A stretch of 43,435 nucleotides of DNA from Bacteroidales bacterium (GTDB taxonomy: Bacteria; Bacteroidota; Bacteroidia; Bacteroidales; UBA932). Made by a program: the position numbers and the translations under genes. The stretch covers positions 1 to 43,435 of the forward strand of contig SUYU01000015.1 of NCBI GenBank assembly GCA_015060245.1. The letters run 5' to 3'. Positions 33,201 to 42,786 of this stretch are shown one piece after another (within the stretch, counting starts at the first letter, position 1; every line of letters begins with the position of its first letter). The notes beneath the pieces were generated by a model. That model saw only the letters and a list, made by a program, of their open reading frames with translations. It was not told the DNA's origin and made no database searches.

Positions 33201-34970
33201 ATGGCCAGGGAACAGAGCAGGTTTTTGCCGACCTCCCAAAAGGAGATGGCCGCTTTAGGATGGCAAAATGTTGATATTGTCCTATTCACTGGCGATGCCT
33301 ATATAGATCATCCCGCTTTTGGAACAGCCGTAATAGCGCGTGTACTGGAGCGGGAGGGTTATAGGGTGGCTGTTGTGCCCCAACCCAACTGGAGGGATGA
33401 TTTGCGTGATTTCAAGAAGATGGGCAGGCCCCGTCTCTTTTTTGGAGTCAATTCAGGAGCAATGGATTCCATGGTCAACCACTATACTGCAGCCAAGAGG
33501 CTCAGAAGCAATGATGCCTATACTCCCAATGGAACTCCTTCCCAAAGACCTGATTATGCTGTAAAGGTCTACACAAATATTTTGAAGGAACTCTATCCTG
33601 ATGTTCCTGTTGTTATTGGCGGCATCGAGGCCTCTTTGCGCCGTTTTGCCCATTATGACTATTGGCAGGACAAACTTCTGCCCTCCATTCTTGTAGATAG
33701 CAAGGCAGATTATCTGATATATGGTATGGGCGAGAAGAGCATTGTAGAGGTAGCATCCTACATAAAAAAATACCATTCTGCCCTCAAAAGCGATGATGTT
33801 GCGGCCAGGGAGTGTGCCGAAGCGGAGTTGGAGAAACTCCGTCAGGTAGCATGGCTCAGCAGCCGGAAACCACAGCAGAAACCCGGAAGAATCATACTAC
33901 GTCCCTTCAGGGAACTGCTGAAGGACAAGAGGGCTTTTGTTGAAAATTTCAATCAGATAGAGACAGAAGCAAACAGGGTGAATGCCTCGCAACTCGTTGA
34001 ACCTGTTGATAACGGCAAATATGTATATGTGAATCCACCACAGCCTCTGCTTACATCCGAGGAGTTGGATTCGTATTATGCTTTGCCTTATACCAAACTG
34101 CCGCATCCAAGGTACAAGGAGAAGCATATTCCTGCCTATGAGATGATAAAATACTCCATCACAACACATCGGGGATGTTTTGGCGGATGCAGTTTCTGTA
34201 CTATAGCAGCACATCAAGGCAAGCATATCCAGAGCAGAAGTGAGGAGTCAATTCTCAATGAGATAGAGAAACTTACAGCCATGCCGGGGTTTGCTGGCAA
34301 TCTATCGGATGTTGGAGCGCCTACGGCAAACATGTATGGTATGGGCGGTATGGATGAGACTGTGTGCGGAAAGTGTTTCAGAAAGTCATGCCTCTTCCCT
34401 AAAGTTTGTCCCAACTTGCGCCACAGCCATTGGCGTCTGCTCAAACTTTATGAAAGGATAAGGAAGATTCCGGGCATAAGGCATGCCTATATAGGAAGCG
34501 GCATCAGGTATGACCTTTTTCTTGACGAGAAGGGCTTCCTGGACAACTCTTCACAGAAGTATCTCAATGAATTGATTGTAAACCATACAAGCGGTCGTCT
34601 GAAGGTTGCTCCCGAGCATACGCAGGACTCTGTGCTCAAGCAGATGAACAAGCCTTCATTCAAACTTTTTGAGACCCTTAAACGGGAGTTTGACAAGGTC
34701 GTGAAGCAGAACAGGATCAAGTGTGAACTTGTTCCGTACTTCATTTCGTCGCATCCTGGATGCTCAATAAAGGAGATGGAACTTTTGTCGCAAAAAAGCG
34801 TTTTAAGGGGTGTCTACATGGACCAGGTGCAGGATTTTACACCCACTCCAATGACAAAATCCTCAGTATCATATTATTCAGGATTGGATCCCAAAACCCT
34901 TCAGCCTATATTTGTAGAGAAGAATCCACAAGGTAAAAAGTTGCAGAAATCATATTTTTTCAAGAAGTAA
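33201..34970 (+). CDS. YgiQ family radical SAM protein
   Basis: A 589-residue member of the UPF0313/YgiQ family. The radical SAM cluster motif CxxxCxxC is Cys326, Cys330, Cys333 in THRGCFGGCSFC. The N-terminal half (about 25-180) has the B12-binding-like fold found in this family, with VIGGIEASLRRFAHYDYW. The MGGMDETVCGKCFRKSCLFPKVC segment (about 383-405) gives more cysteines that could hold a second cluster. The reaction is unknown for the family. It starts 3 bases after argS, so they are translated together. It carries no N-terminal signal and is cytoplasmic. Confidence 0.92.
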   Translation: MAREQSRFLPTSQKEMAALGWQNVDIVLFTGDAYIDHPAFGTAVIARVLEREGYRVAVVPQPNWRDDLRDFKKMGRPRLFFGVNSGAMDSMVNHYTAAKRLRSNDAYTPNGTPSQRPDYAVKVYTNILKELYPDVPVVIGGIEASLRRFAHYDYWQDKLLPSILVDSKADYLIYGMGEKSIVEVASYIKKYHSALKSDDVAARECAEAELEKLRQVAWLSSRKPQQKPGRIILRPFRELLKDKRAFVENFNQIETEANRVNASQLVEPVDNGKYVYVNPPQPLLTSEELDSYYALPYTKLPHPRYKEKHIPAYEMIKYSITTHRGCFGGCSFCTIAAHQGKHIQSRSEESILNEIEKLTAMPGFAGNLSDVGAPTANMYGMGGMDETVCGKCFRKSCLFPKVCPNLRHSHWRLLKLYERIRKIPGIRHAYIGSGIRYDLFLDEKGFLDNSSQKYLNELIVNHTSGRLKVAPEHTQDSVLKQMNKPSFKLFETLKREFDKVVKQNRIKCELVPYFISSHPGCSIKEMELLSQKSVLRGVYMDQVQDFTPTPMTKSSVSYYSGLDPKTLQPIFVEKNPQGKKLQKSYFFKK

Positions 34971-35037
34971 AAAAAAAAGGTTGTAATTGAAAAAATTGTA
35001 TTATAATTGCATTTGAAATCATTGTATCTAATCACTT

Positions 35038-35427
35038 ATGGAGAAGAAAAACAATACACAGGAATCAACCAGAACAAGCAGAATGGCTGCAAGACAGCAA
35101 AAGAAGAGAGCGGTTGTCAGTTATGCCAACATGTCGCCGGAGTTGGCAAACGCGTTTAAAGAGAAATATCCTAAAGGTTATGCAGATTACATGGGGGATA
35201 TCTTTAAGGTTGATAAACCTGACGGTACTTTCTTTTATGCAATTTCACTTGAAATCCCTGAAGCAATATATCTCATCAAGATAGATGTCAAGATAGATGA
35301 TTATGAAGATGTGGAAAACGGATTGTTCGGTGATGCAGATGTGGATGCAGATGGTGGTACAGATGGAGATACATTCCCAGACAATGATGGCGGCAACTTT
35401 GCTGGAGAGGATGATTCGGATGAATAA
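35038..35427 (+). CDS. Small acidic-tailed protein of unknown function
   Basis: A 129-residue protein with three parts. A Lys/Arg/Gln/Thr-rich N-terminus (1-25) looks disordered. A compact middle (27-95) has MSPELANAFKEKYPKGY and ISLEIPEAIYLIKIDVKIDD. A long acidic tail (from about 90 to 129) is almost all Asp, Gly and Glu. The middle sequence resembles hypothetical Bacteroidales proteins I have met, but no function is known to me. No signal peptide is seen. It stands alone between ygiQ and a strong terminator. The opposite charges of the two ends could suit binding to nucleic acid or to a basic partner. Confidence 0.75.
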   Translation: MEKKNNTQESTRTSRMAARQQKKRAVVSYANMSPELANAFKEKYPKGYADYMGDIFKVDKPDGTFFYAISLEIPEAIYLIKIDVKIDDYEDVENGLFGDADVDADGGTDGDTFPDNDGGNFAGEDDSDE

Positions 35428-35449
35428 TCAAGACTGAACAAGATAATTG

Positions 35450-35482
35450 GAGCAGCCCAGGTGGCTGCTCTTTTTCTTTTTT
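35450..35482 (+). terminator. Rho-independent terminator
   Basis: The 8-bp stem GAGCAGCC (35450-35457) with GGCTGCTC (35463-35470) and a 5-base loop is followed by a T-rich tail. It ends the transcript of the acidic-tailed protein gene. Confidence 0.9.
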
Positions 35483-35517
35483 TTATTATATTCGCATAGA
35501 AAATTTTACATAATGTT

Positions 35518-37311
35518 ATGCAAACACCCCCTGTAGTAGCATTTCTTGAAAAATATATTTTACTGCTAAAGCAGTCTGCTGCCAGAATGAAGGAGGATAG
35601 ACTTCTCCTCATACTTGCATTTGTGGTAGGACTTGGCAGCGGCTTTGCTGCAGTTTTCCTCAAAAATCTCATCCATTTTTTCCAGTGGATACTTACCGGA
35701 TGGTTCAATACCCCTGCAGACAGCATCCTCTATATTGTTTATCCGGGTATAGGTATGCTTATGGCCATGCTCTTTGTAAGGTATTTGATCAAGGATAATA
35801 TTGGTCATGGAGTAACAAAAGTGCTTTTGGCCGTTTCAAAAAACGAGTCAAAGATAAAGAGCCATAACATGTGGTCATCTTTGGTGGCAAGTTCTGCAAC
35901 AATAGGTTTTGGCGGTTCGGTAGGAGCGGAGGCTCCAATTGTCTATACAGGTGCAGCCATCGGTTCAAATGTTGCACGTTTTATGGGGTTGTCATACAAG
36001 AACATGACCATTTTGCTCGGATGCGGCGCTGCAGGTGCGGTGGCAGGTATTTTCAAAGCCCCTATGGCGGGTGTGCTCTTCACATTGGAGATACTTCTCT
36101 TCAATATGTCAATGACATCCCTGTTGCCTTTTGTGCTCTCATCCATCACAGCAACAACTGTGTCATATCTCTTCCTTGGTGAGACGGTGGCATTTCCAAA
36201 TACTATTTCACCCTTTGCAATTGGCAATCTGCCATTTTATGTAATGTTCGGTATCATATGTGGATTTGGGTCGCTCTACTTTACACGCATGACGTTGAAG
36301 ATGGAGGACAAGATCAAGAGTATAGTCAGCCCCTATAGGCGCTGGTTCATTTGTGCTGCATCATTGGGTCTTCTCATTTTCATATTTCCGCCTTTGTACG
36401 GCGAGGGTTACGATGTGCTTACATCTCTTCTCAACCATCATGCTGTTGATGCAATCGGAACATCTTTCTTTACCAAGTATCTCATCAAGCCTTGGGTAAT
36501 GCCGCTATTTTTTCTTTTAGTCTTCCTTACAAAGGTCTTTTCCATGTCCTTTACAAATGCAGGAGGAGGTGTTGGTGGAACTTTTGGTCCCACTCTCTTC
36601 ATGGGTGGCCTTTTGGGATTTGTAGTAGCCAGGACTGTAAATTTGTCGGGATACATAATATTGCCTGAAACAAATTTCGTGCTTGTGGGCATGGCTGGCC
36701 TTATGGCAGGCGTAATGCAGGCACCTCTTACCGCAATATTCCTCATTGCTGAGATTACAGGAGGTTATTCGCTTCTTATGCCATTGATCATTACCTCTGC
36801 AATCTCTTTTGCCACCATAAGAATTTTTGAGCCTTATTCAATCTACACCAAACGTATTGCAAAGGAGGGAGCCCTTTTGACTCATGATTCTGACCAGGCG
36901 GTGTTGACCCTGCTCAAAACTAATGATCTGGTGGAGAATGATTTTTCACCGGTAAGGCTTGAGGATTCATTGAGGGAACTGACAAAAGTGGTTGCCCATT
37001 CACATAGAAATATCTTTCCTGTGGTTGACGGAGAGAATATCATTCAGGGAATTCTCTACCTTGACGATATCAGGGAGGTGATGTTTGACATTTCAAAATA
37101 TGACAATACTTACGTATACACCTATATGCATGAGGCTCCTGATTTTGTCTATAACAACGAGAGCATGGAGAGCGTAATGCAGAAATTTGAGTATACAGGA
37201 GCATGGAATCTTCCTGTAATATCAGAGCAGAGGAGATATTTGGGTTTTGTATCCAAATCAAAGATATTCTCTGCCTACAGGGAGCAACTCCAACAGGTAT
37301 CGCATGATTAG
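35518..37311 (+). CDS. CLC chloride channel/transporter with CBS domains
   Basis: An integral membrane anion transporter of 597 residues. The filter motif GGSVGAEAP places the gating glutamate at Glu138. The region of the central serine is IGHGVT, with histidine where ClC-ec1 has serine (GSGIP). At the internal proton glutamate (Glu203 in ClC-ec1, in LFIIEEM) this protein has isoleucine (LFTLEILL). Two CBS domains follow the membrane part (about 455-595) and probably sense nucleotides. Some CLCs without the internal glutamate still exchange protons, so channel or exchanger is open. An atypical -7 element TATATTCG (35487-35494) precedes the ATG. Confidence 0.9.
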   Translation: MQTPPVVAFLEKYILLLKQSAARMKEDRLLLILAFVVGLGSGFAAVFLKNLIHFFQWILTGWFNTPADSILYIVYPGIGMLMAMLFVRYLIKDNIGHGVTKVLLAVSKNESKIKSHNMWSSLVASSATIGFGGSVGAEAPIVYTGAAIGSNVARFMGLSYKNMTILLGCGAAGAVAGIFKAPMAGVLFTLEILLFNMSMTSLLPFVLSSITATTVSYLFLGETVAFPNTISPFAIGNLPFYVMFGIICGFGSLYFTRMTLKMEDKIKSIVSPYRRWFICAASLGLLIFIFPPLYGEGYDVLTSLLNHHAVDAIGTSFFTKYLIKPWVMPLFFLLVFLTKVFSMSFTNAGGGVGGTFGPTLFMGGLLGFVVARTVNLSGYIILPETNFVLVGMAGLMAGVMQAPLTAIFLIAEITGGYSLLMPLIITSAISFATIRIFEPYSIYTKRIAKEGALLTHDSDQAVLTLLKTNDLVENDFSPVRLEDSLRELTKVVAHSHRNIFPVVDGENIIQGILYLDDIREVMFDISKYDNTYVYTYMHEAPDFVYNNESMESVMQKFEYTGAWNLPVISEQRRYLGFVSKSKIFSAYREQLQQVSHD

Positions 37312-37338
37312 AACTCTCTTTTCAATCAAATTACTGAT

Positions 37339-39477
37339 ATGATGAATCCACTTTACATAAACTATATTGCATCTGCCATTGGCGTGAAGGAGTGGCAGGT
37401 TGAACATTGTATTGAACTCTTTGAAGAGGGGGCTACAGTTCCGTTTATAAGCAGGTACAGGAAAGAGAGGACCGGAGCGCTTGATGAGGTTCAGGTTGCA
37501 GAGGTCAAGTTCCACTACCAGAAGTTCATTGATCTTGACAAACGCAAGCAGTCTGTTTTGGCAAGCATTAGGGAGCAGGAAAAACTTACTGATGAACTTG
37601 AGGCGCAGATTTCCGGGTGTGTAGAACTGCAGACTCTTGAGGATCTTTATCTGCCTTACAAACCAAAGCGCAGGACAAGGGCTGCAATTGCAAAGGAGAA
37701 GGGACTTGAGCCTCTTGCACAGAATATGATGACTCTTAAAGTGGAGCACTTTGCAGATTATGTCAAGAGTTTTGTAAATGACAAGGTAAAGGATGTGGAT
37801 GAGGCTCTTCAGGGAGCCCGTGACATAATTGCAGAGGCAATTGCAGAGAGGCAGGATGTAAGACAGGAATTGAGGTCTTACTACACAAAGAGTGCAAAGG
37901 TTCAGGCAAAACTGGCAAAAGGCAAGAGTGAGGATGATGCTGAGAAGTTCAGCAACTATTTCAATTTCTGTGAGGATATCTCCCGTATGCCTTCCCATAG
38001 GGTGCTGGCTGTATTGAGGGGAGTTGAAGAGGGAATGTTGTCGGTAAAACTTGATGTTGATGAGGAGATTCCTGTAAAAATAATATCAAGGCTCTTCTAT
38101 CAGGGCAACAGGTGCAGTTCATTCCAACTTTATGAACAGTTGCAGGAGGCTGTGGCTGATTCATACAAAAGACTTCTGCATCCTTCAATTGAGAATGAGG
38201 CAATCAGAATGGCAAAGGAGAGGGCAGACCTCGATTCCATAAAGGTTTTTGGAGAGAATTTGCGACAACTGCTGTTGGCACCACCTGTCGGCCAAAAGAG
38301 GACATTGGCCCTTGACCCAGGGTTCAGAACAGGATGTAAAGTTGTTTGTCTTGATGAGCAGGGCGCTTTGCTGCATAATGATACAATATATCCTCATCCT
38401 CCGGTAAATGAGAAGATCATGGCCATGAAAAAACTCTCCAACATGGTTGAGTCATATAAGATTGAGGTAATTGCCATTGGTAACGGAACAGCAAGCAGGG
38501 AGACCGAGGCCTTCATCAAGCGTCTCTCATTCCCGCATCCGGTAAAGGTTTACTCTGTAAGTGAAGATGGCGCTTCGATATACTCGGCCTCTGCAGTTGC
38601 ACGCGAGGAGTTTCCTCAATATGATGTTACAGTAAGGGGGGCGGTATCCATAGGCCGCCGTCTGATGGATCCGCTTGCAGAGTTGGTAAAGATTGATCCT
38701 AAATCATTGGGTATTGGCCAGTACCAGCATGATGTTGACCAGTCTCTTCTCAAGGAGAAACTTGATGATGTTGTTGTAAGTTGTGTAAACAGCGTGGGAG
38801 TGAATCTGAACACAGCAAGCAAGCATCTTCTCTCATATATTTCAGGTATAGGCCCTGCTCTTGCACAGAACATTGTTGATTACAGAGATGCCAACGGAGC
38901 CTTTACATCAAGGGCACAGTTGCTTAAGGTCAAGAGGCTGGGAGAGAAGGTGTACGAGCAGGCGGCAGGTTTCTTGAGGATTCCCGGGGCAGACAACCCG
39001 CTTGACAACTCGGCTGTGCACCCCGAGCGATATGCACTTGTTTCAAAGATGGCAGCATCGGTAAAGGTGCCGTTGTCGGAACTTATAGGCAACAAGGAGA
39101 AGGTGGAAGCAATTGATATAAGGAATTTTGTTACAGATGAGGTTGGACTTCCAACTCTGAATGACATTGTGCAGGAACTCGCAAAACCCGGGCGCGACCC
39201 GCGTACAGGCATTAAAGTGCTTGAGTTCTCCAACGAAATCTTCTCTATAGAGGATGTGAAATCCGGAATGGAACTGCCCGGTATAATAACAAACATCACA
39301 AATTTTGGAGCCTTTGTTGATATAGGAATCAAGCAGAACGGACTGATACACATATCAAATATGTGCGACAGGTTCATATCAAACCCTTCAGAGGTTGTAA
39401 AACTTCATCAGCATGTGAAGGTAAAAGTTCTTGAGGTAGATTTGAAGAGACAAAGGATACAATTGAAACTTCTATAG
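37339..39477 (+). CDS. tex: Tex family S1 RNA-binding transcription accessory protein
   Basis: A cytoplasmic nucleic-acid-binding protein of 712 residues, conserved and linked to transcription and RNA metabolism. The N-terminal helical part has VPFISRYRKERTGALDEVQ. The YqgF-like domain begins LALDPGFRTGCKVVCLDEQG (around 320). Helix-hairpin-helix motifs contain NTASKHLLSYISGIGPALAQ and a second copy. The C-terminal S1 domain is GIITNITNFGAFVDIGIKQ onward (about 643-712). It follows the CLC gene by 27 bases and probably shares its transcript. Two ATG codons are adjacent (37339 and 37342); either could be used. Confidence 0.93.
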   Translation: MMNPLYINYIASAIGVKEWQVEHCIELFEEGATVPFISRYRKERTGALDEVQVAEVKFHYQKFIDLDKRKQSVLASIREQEKLTDELEAQISGCVELQTLEDLYLPYKPKRRTRAAIAKEKGLEPLAQNMMTLKVEHFADYVKSFVNDKVKDVDEALQGARDIIAEAIAERQDVRQELRSYYTKSAKVQAKLAKGKSEDDAEKFSNYFNFCEDISRMPSHRVLAVLRGVEEGMLSVKLDVDEEIPVKIISRLFYQGNRCSSFQLYEQLQEAVADSYKRLLHPSIENEAIRMAKERADLDSIKVFGENLRQLLLAPPVGQKRTLALDPGFRTGCKVVCLDEQGALLHNDTIYPHPPVNEKIMAMKKLSNMVESYKIEVIAIGNGTASRETEAFIKRLSFPHPVKVYSVSEDGASIYSASAVAREEFPQYDVTVRGAVSIGRRLMDPLAELVKIDPKSLGIGQYQHDVDQSLLKEKLDDVVVSCVNSVGVNLNTASKHLLSYISGIGPALAQNIVDYRDANGAFTSRAQLLKVKRLGEKVYEQAAGFLRIPGADNPLDNSAVHPERYALVSKMAASVKVPLSELIGNKEKVEAIDIRNFVTDEVGLPTLNDIVQELAKPGRDPRTGIKVLEFSNEIFSIEDVKSGMELPGIITNITNFGAFVDIGIKQNGLIHISNMCDRFISNPSEVVKLHQHVKVKVLEVDLKRQRIQLKLL

Positions 39478-39478
39478 C

Positions 39479-39502
39479 AAAAGGGGCTTCCAGGCCCCTT
39501 TT
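39479..39502. terminator. Terminator between tex and the EamA permease gene
   Basis: The 9-bp stem AAAAGGGGC/GCCCCTTTT with a TTCCAG loop fits exactly between the two stop codons. A flanking run of A on one side and T on the other lets it act in both directions. Confidence 0.88.
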
Positions 39503-40396
39503 CTATTTTATCTCCCTTTGTGCAAGGATGACTCCTGCTATTACTATTGCTATACCTGCAACTCTCAATCCCGACAACTCTTCCTGCCCCAAAGCGAATG
39601 CTCCCACTGCCGAAACTGCAGGAATCAGGGCTGAGAAGATGTTGGTCCTTGTTATTCCCAATTTGCCTATTGATGAGATCCATAATCCAAAGCAGAGGCA
39701 TGAACATAGGACTGCAAGGCTCAAAAGAGGAAGCAGTATTTCCCATGAGAGGAGTTTTGGTGTCACACCTTCAATGCCAAACAACATGAAGAACGGCAGA
39801 AAGAAGAGTGCCCCAAGTACAAACTGGTAGGTAGTGATTGTAATTGTATTGTATTTTGCCGTAAGTCTCTTTACTACCATTGAATAGCCTATACTTGCAC
39901 AGACTGCCATAAACAGCAGGGCAATTCCATACGCATGCTCTATGCTTATAGCACCATCCTGAAACACAACCATGACTATACCCGGAATGGTAAGGAGTAT
40001 TCCGCATACCTTATATATATTGAACGGAACTCTCCATACAATCTTTTCTACAATCAGGCAGAAGACGGGAATAGTGGCAATTATTACGGCTGCGATTGTG
40101 GCTGATCCGGTAGCGAGCATTCCGTATGTTTCGCCAAGAAAGTATATGAATGGTTCACAGAATGCCATCAGGGCCATCCACAGCATATCTTTGGCCGATA
40201 CGCGTTGTAGTTTGCCAATAGCCTTTGAGACCGTAAGCAGCAGCAAACCTGCTATTGCCAGACGTATGAACAGGTATGTAAATACAGGAACATCATTTAT
40301 GAGCAGACTGTTGGTCCACACAAACGAGAAGCCCCATAATATTATGGCAACAGTCGCGGCAATGTATGCCGCTGAATTATTTTTCTCTCCGTTCAT
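39503..40396 (-). CDS. EamA/DMT family transporter
   Basis: An inner-membrane permease of 297 residues with about 10 helices arranged as two EamA repeats. The first starts IAATVAIILWGFSFVWTNSLLI and the second around AYGIALLFMAVCASIGYSMVV. The family exports metabolites or amino acids, but a substrate cannot be read from the sequence. The pyrC stop TAA is followed directly by GTG and then ATG; I take the ATG at 40396, with the GTG at 40399 as an alternative. Being so close to pyrC, it is probably translated by coupling. Confidence 0.88.
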   Translation of the reverse strand: MNGEKNNSAAYIAATVAIILWGFSFVWTNSLLINDVPVFTYLFIRLAIAGLLLLTVSKAIGKLQRVSAKDMLWMALMAFCEPFIYFLGETYGMLATGSATIAAVIIATIPVFCLIVEKIVWRVPFNIYKVCGILLTIPGIVMVVFQDGAISIEHAYGIALLFMAVCASIGYSMVVKRLTAKYNTITITTYQFVLGALFFLPFFMLFGIEGVTPKLLSWEILLPLLSLAVLCSCLCFGLWISSIGKLGITRTNIFSALIPAVSAVGAFALGQEELSGLRVAGIAIVIAGVILAQREIK

Positions 40397-40399
40397 CAC

Positions 40400-41785
40400 T
40401 TATCTTTCAAATTGCAGGCGCATGCTGTTGCGGTTTCCGGTTAGAGCCCCGTTCTCTACAACCTGACATCCATTTACAAACGTATGTACAACCGATGACG
40501 AGAATGTGTAACCCTCAAATGGACTCCAGCCGCACTTGTAGGCTGGGGTGGTAGTTGTAGTGCTGTCGGGAAGAGCGGTATCTACAACTGCTATATCGGC
40601 ATAGTATCCCTCTCTTAAGAAGCCCCTCTTCTCTATATTGAAGCACTCGGCCGGCCCGTGGCTCATTCTGTCGACCACCTCTTCAATTGTAAAGATACCT
40701 TTGTTTGCAAGTTCCAGCATCAACTGAAGTGAGTGCTGCACCAAAGGTAGTCCGCTTGGAGCAGTAACGTATGGCTGATTTTTCTCCTCCTTAAGGTGTG
40801 GAGCATGGTCAGTGGCAACCACCCTTATTATTCCATCTTTAACTGCATTGCGTATGGCAAGCATATCAGACTCTTTTTTTATTGCAGGGTTGCATTTCAT
40901 CCTTGAACCATACTGTTCATAGTCATTCTCATTGAACCACATATAGTGTACGCAGACCTCTCCGGTGATTTTAGGGTTGATCTTTTTTGCCTCTTTTATC
41001 ATCTCAATCTCGTCTGCAGTGCTCAAATGGAGTATATGAAGGTGTGCATTGCTTTCTGTTGCAAGTTTGAGTGCCCTTTCAGAGCATTTTATGCAGGCTT
41101 CCCTGCTTCTTATTGCCGGATGGAGTTTAAAAGGAATCTCATCTCCAAAGTGCCACTTGTACTCCTCCAAATTTTTTCTGACAATCTCCTCCTCCTCACA
41201 ATGAGTGGCAATGGGAACAGGTGATTCCTTGAATATATGTTCAAGTGTCTGCGGATCATTTACCAGCATATTGCCCGTAGAAGAGCCCATAAATACCTTT
41301 ACTCCACAAATTTTCTGCTTGTCTATATTTTTTATTTCCTGCAGATTTGTGTTTGTCGCGCCAAGATAGAAGGAGTAATTGGCATAAGAGTTTTCTGCTG
41401 CATTGGAATATTTTCCTTCCAAGGCCTCAAGAGTTACTGTTGGGGGATTGTTGTTTGGCATATCCATAAAGGAGGTTACCCCTCCAAGTACAGCAGCCTT
41501 GCTCTCTGTGCAGATTGTTGCCTTTGCCGTATTGCCAGGCTCTCTGAAGTGTACCTGGTCATCAATTACACCTGGAATCACATGCAGTCCGCTGGCATCA
41601 ATAATCTTGTGGTTATGTGCCTTCAGACTCATTTCCATCACGCCTACAGCAGTGTTGTACTCTTGTTCAGTGGCAAACTCATTTGCAAGGATTACCTTAT
41701 CGATGGTGTATCCATTAATCAAAAGGCTACCTTTACAAGATAGCCCCTCATTTACAACTGTTCCGTTTTTTATAAATATTGCCAT
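40400..41785 (-). CDS. pyrC: Dihydroorotase
   Basis: Closes carbamoyl aspartate to dihydroorotate in pyrimidine synthesis. A 461-residue class I amidohydrolase. Metal-binding HxR motif is VIDDQVHFREPG (residue 75 region), where most dihydroorotases have HVH and Bacteroidota commonly have QVH. Further motifs are FMDMPNNNPPT, ATHCEEEEIV, LHILHLSTADE and the closing ATDHAPHLKEEK with the catalytic Asp. The frame extends 16 codons upstream; the Met at 41785 starts the conserved first strand (MAIFIKNGTVV). It lies between dpm1 and eamA in one minus-strand run. No other pyr gene is near. Confidence 0.93.
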   Translation of the reverse strand: MAIFIKNGTVVNEGLSCKGSLLINGYTIDKVILANEFATEQEYNTAVGVMEMSLKAHNHKIIDASGLHVIPGVIDDQVHFREPGNTAKATICTESKAAVLGGVTSFMDMPNNNPPTVTLEALEGKYSNAAENSYANYSFYLGATNTNLQEIKNIDKQKICGVKVFMGSSTGNMLVNDPQTLEHIFKESPVPIATHCEEEEIVRKNLEEYKWHFGDEIPFKLHPAIRSREACIKCSERALKLATESNAHLHILHLSTADEIEMIKEAKKINPKITGEVCVHYMWFNENDYEQYGSRMKCNPAIKKESDMLAIRNAVKDGIIRVVATDHAPHLKEEKNQPYVTAPSGLPLVQHSLQLMLELANKGIFTIEEVVDRMSHGPAECFNIEKRGFLREGYYADIAVVDTALPDSTTTTTPAYKCGWSPFEGYTFSSSVVHTFVNGCQVVENGALTGNRNSMRLQFER

Positions 41786-41846
41786 TATATCTCTTTTACA
41801 ATAAACTTTTCTTTTCGGATTATTTTTGACCACTCCCGGTGGGTGA

Positions 41847-42578
41847 CTAAATGCTCTTGCGCGGTCTTATTTTTCTGAATTTCATTTTGAGTACGCCCCA
41901 GAATGCCTCTCCAAATATTCCTGAACTCATTTTGGATGTACCCTCCCTACGGTCTATAAATATAATAGGTACCTCCTGAATCTTGAATCCCAACTTGTAT
42001 GCGTTATATTTCATCTCTATCTGGAATCCGTAACCTCTCATCTGTATCTTGTCAAGGTCTATGGTGTTCAAAAGTTCCTTTGTATAGCATTTGTATCCCG
42101 CTGTGCAGTCATAAATCTTCATGCCAAGCACTGTCCTTACATATGTGGATGCATAATATGACATTATAACCCTTCCAATAGGCCAGTTGACTACGCTTAT
42201 TCCTTTGCAGTATCTTGAGCCGATTGCAAGATGCGCTCCCTCATTTGCGCATGCATTGTATAATTTTGGCAGATCATCCGGATTGTGTGAAAAATCTGCA
42301 TCCATCTCAAATATGAAATCGTAGTTGTGTTCCAATGCCCACTTGAAACCGGTAAGGTAAGCCGTACCAAGACCCAACTTCCCTTTTCTCTCAATAAGGT
42401 GGAGATTTGAAGGGAACTCTTTCTGGAGGTCTTTTACAATCTGGCCGGTGCCGTCGGGAGAACCGTCATCTATAATAAGTATATGGAACCCTTCCGGCAA
42501 AGAGAATACCTTTCTTATCATCTTTTCAATATTCTCTTTCTCGTTGTATGTAGGTATAATGATAACTGATTTTGACAT
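41847..42578 (-). CDS. Polyprenol phosphate mannosyl/glycosyltransferase (DPM1-like)
   Basis: A GT2 family enzyme of 243 residues that moves a sugar (mannose in dolichol phosphate mannose synthases) from a nucleotide donor to polyprenyl phosphate at the membrane. Motifs are IIPTYNEKENI at the N-terminus, LIIDDGSPDGTG, and EMDADFSHNPDDLP, the metal-binding DxD-like site (about 92-105). It lacks the C-terminal membrane helices that some homologues carry. The acceptor and sugar are inferred from family membership only. First gene of the dpm1-pyrC-eamA run, with 61 bases to pyrC. Confidence 0.9.
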   Translation of the reverse strand: MSKSVIIIPTYNEKENIEKMIRKVFSLPEGFHILIIDDGSPDGTGQIVKDLQKEFPSNLHLIERKGKLGLGTAYLTGFKWALEHNYDFIFEMDADFSHNPDDLPKLYNACANEGAHLAIGSRYCKGISVVNWPIGRVIMSYYASTYVRTVLGMKIYDCTAGYKCYTKELLNTIDLDKIQMRGYGFQIEMKYNAYKLGFKIQEVPIIFIDRREGTSKMSSGIFGEAFWGVLKMKFRKIRPRKSI

Positions 42579-42629
42579 AATTTTATATCATTAAAATGAG
42601 CCGTAATATCCCCGGCAGTTAATAAATTT

Positions 42630-42637
42630 CAAATATA
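42630..42637 (-). promoter_or_regulatory. -7 element for the glycosyltransferase run
   Basis: TATATTTG on the minus strand matches TAnnTTTG exactly. It ends 51 bases before the glycosyltransferase ATG, so the leader would be about 46 bases. No good TTTG is seen at -33. Confidence 0.5.
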
Positions 42638-42786
42638 CTAAGTTTTTTCTTTATATCGCCATATTTGAAAAAATATACCTGTTTCCGCTCTCTTCCCGAC
42701 AGGCTTTTTTCACTCATCCTTTCCTTAATTCATCAATTCTTCCCTCTTTCCTCTTTCTTTCTTTTTCTTTATTTTCTTCCTTCCTT

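Noticed and set aside
37258-37998. A 246-codon minus-strand frame across the clc-tex junction
   Set aside because: Antisense to two clear genes, with many Cys and His typical of shadow frames.
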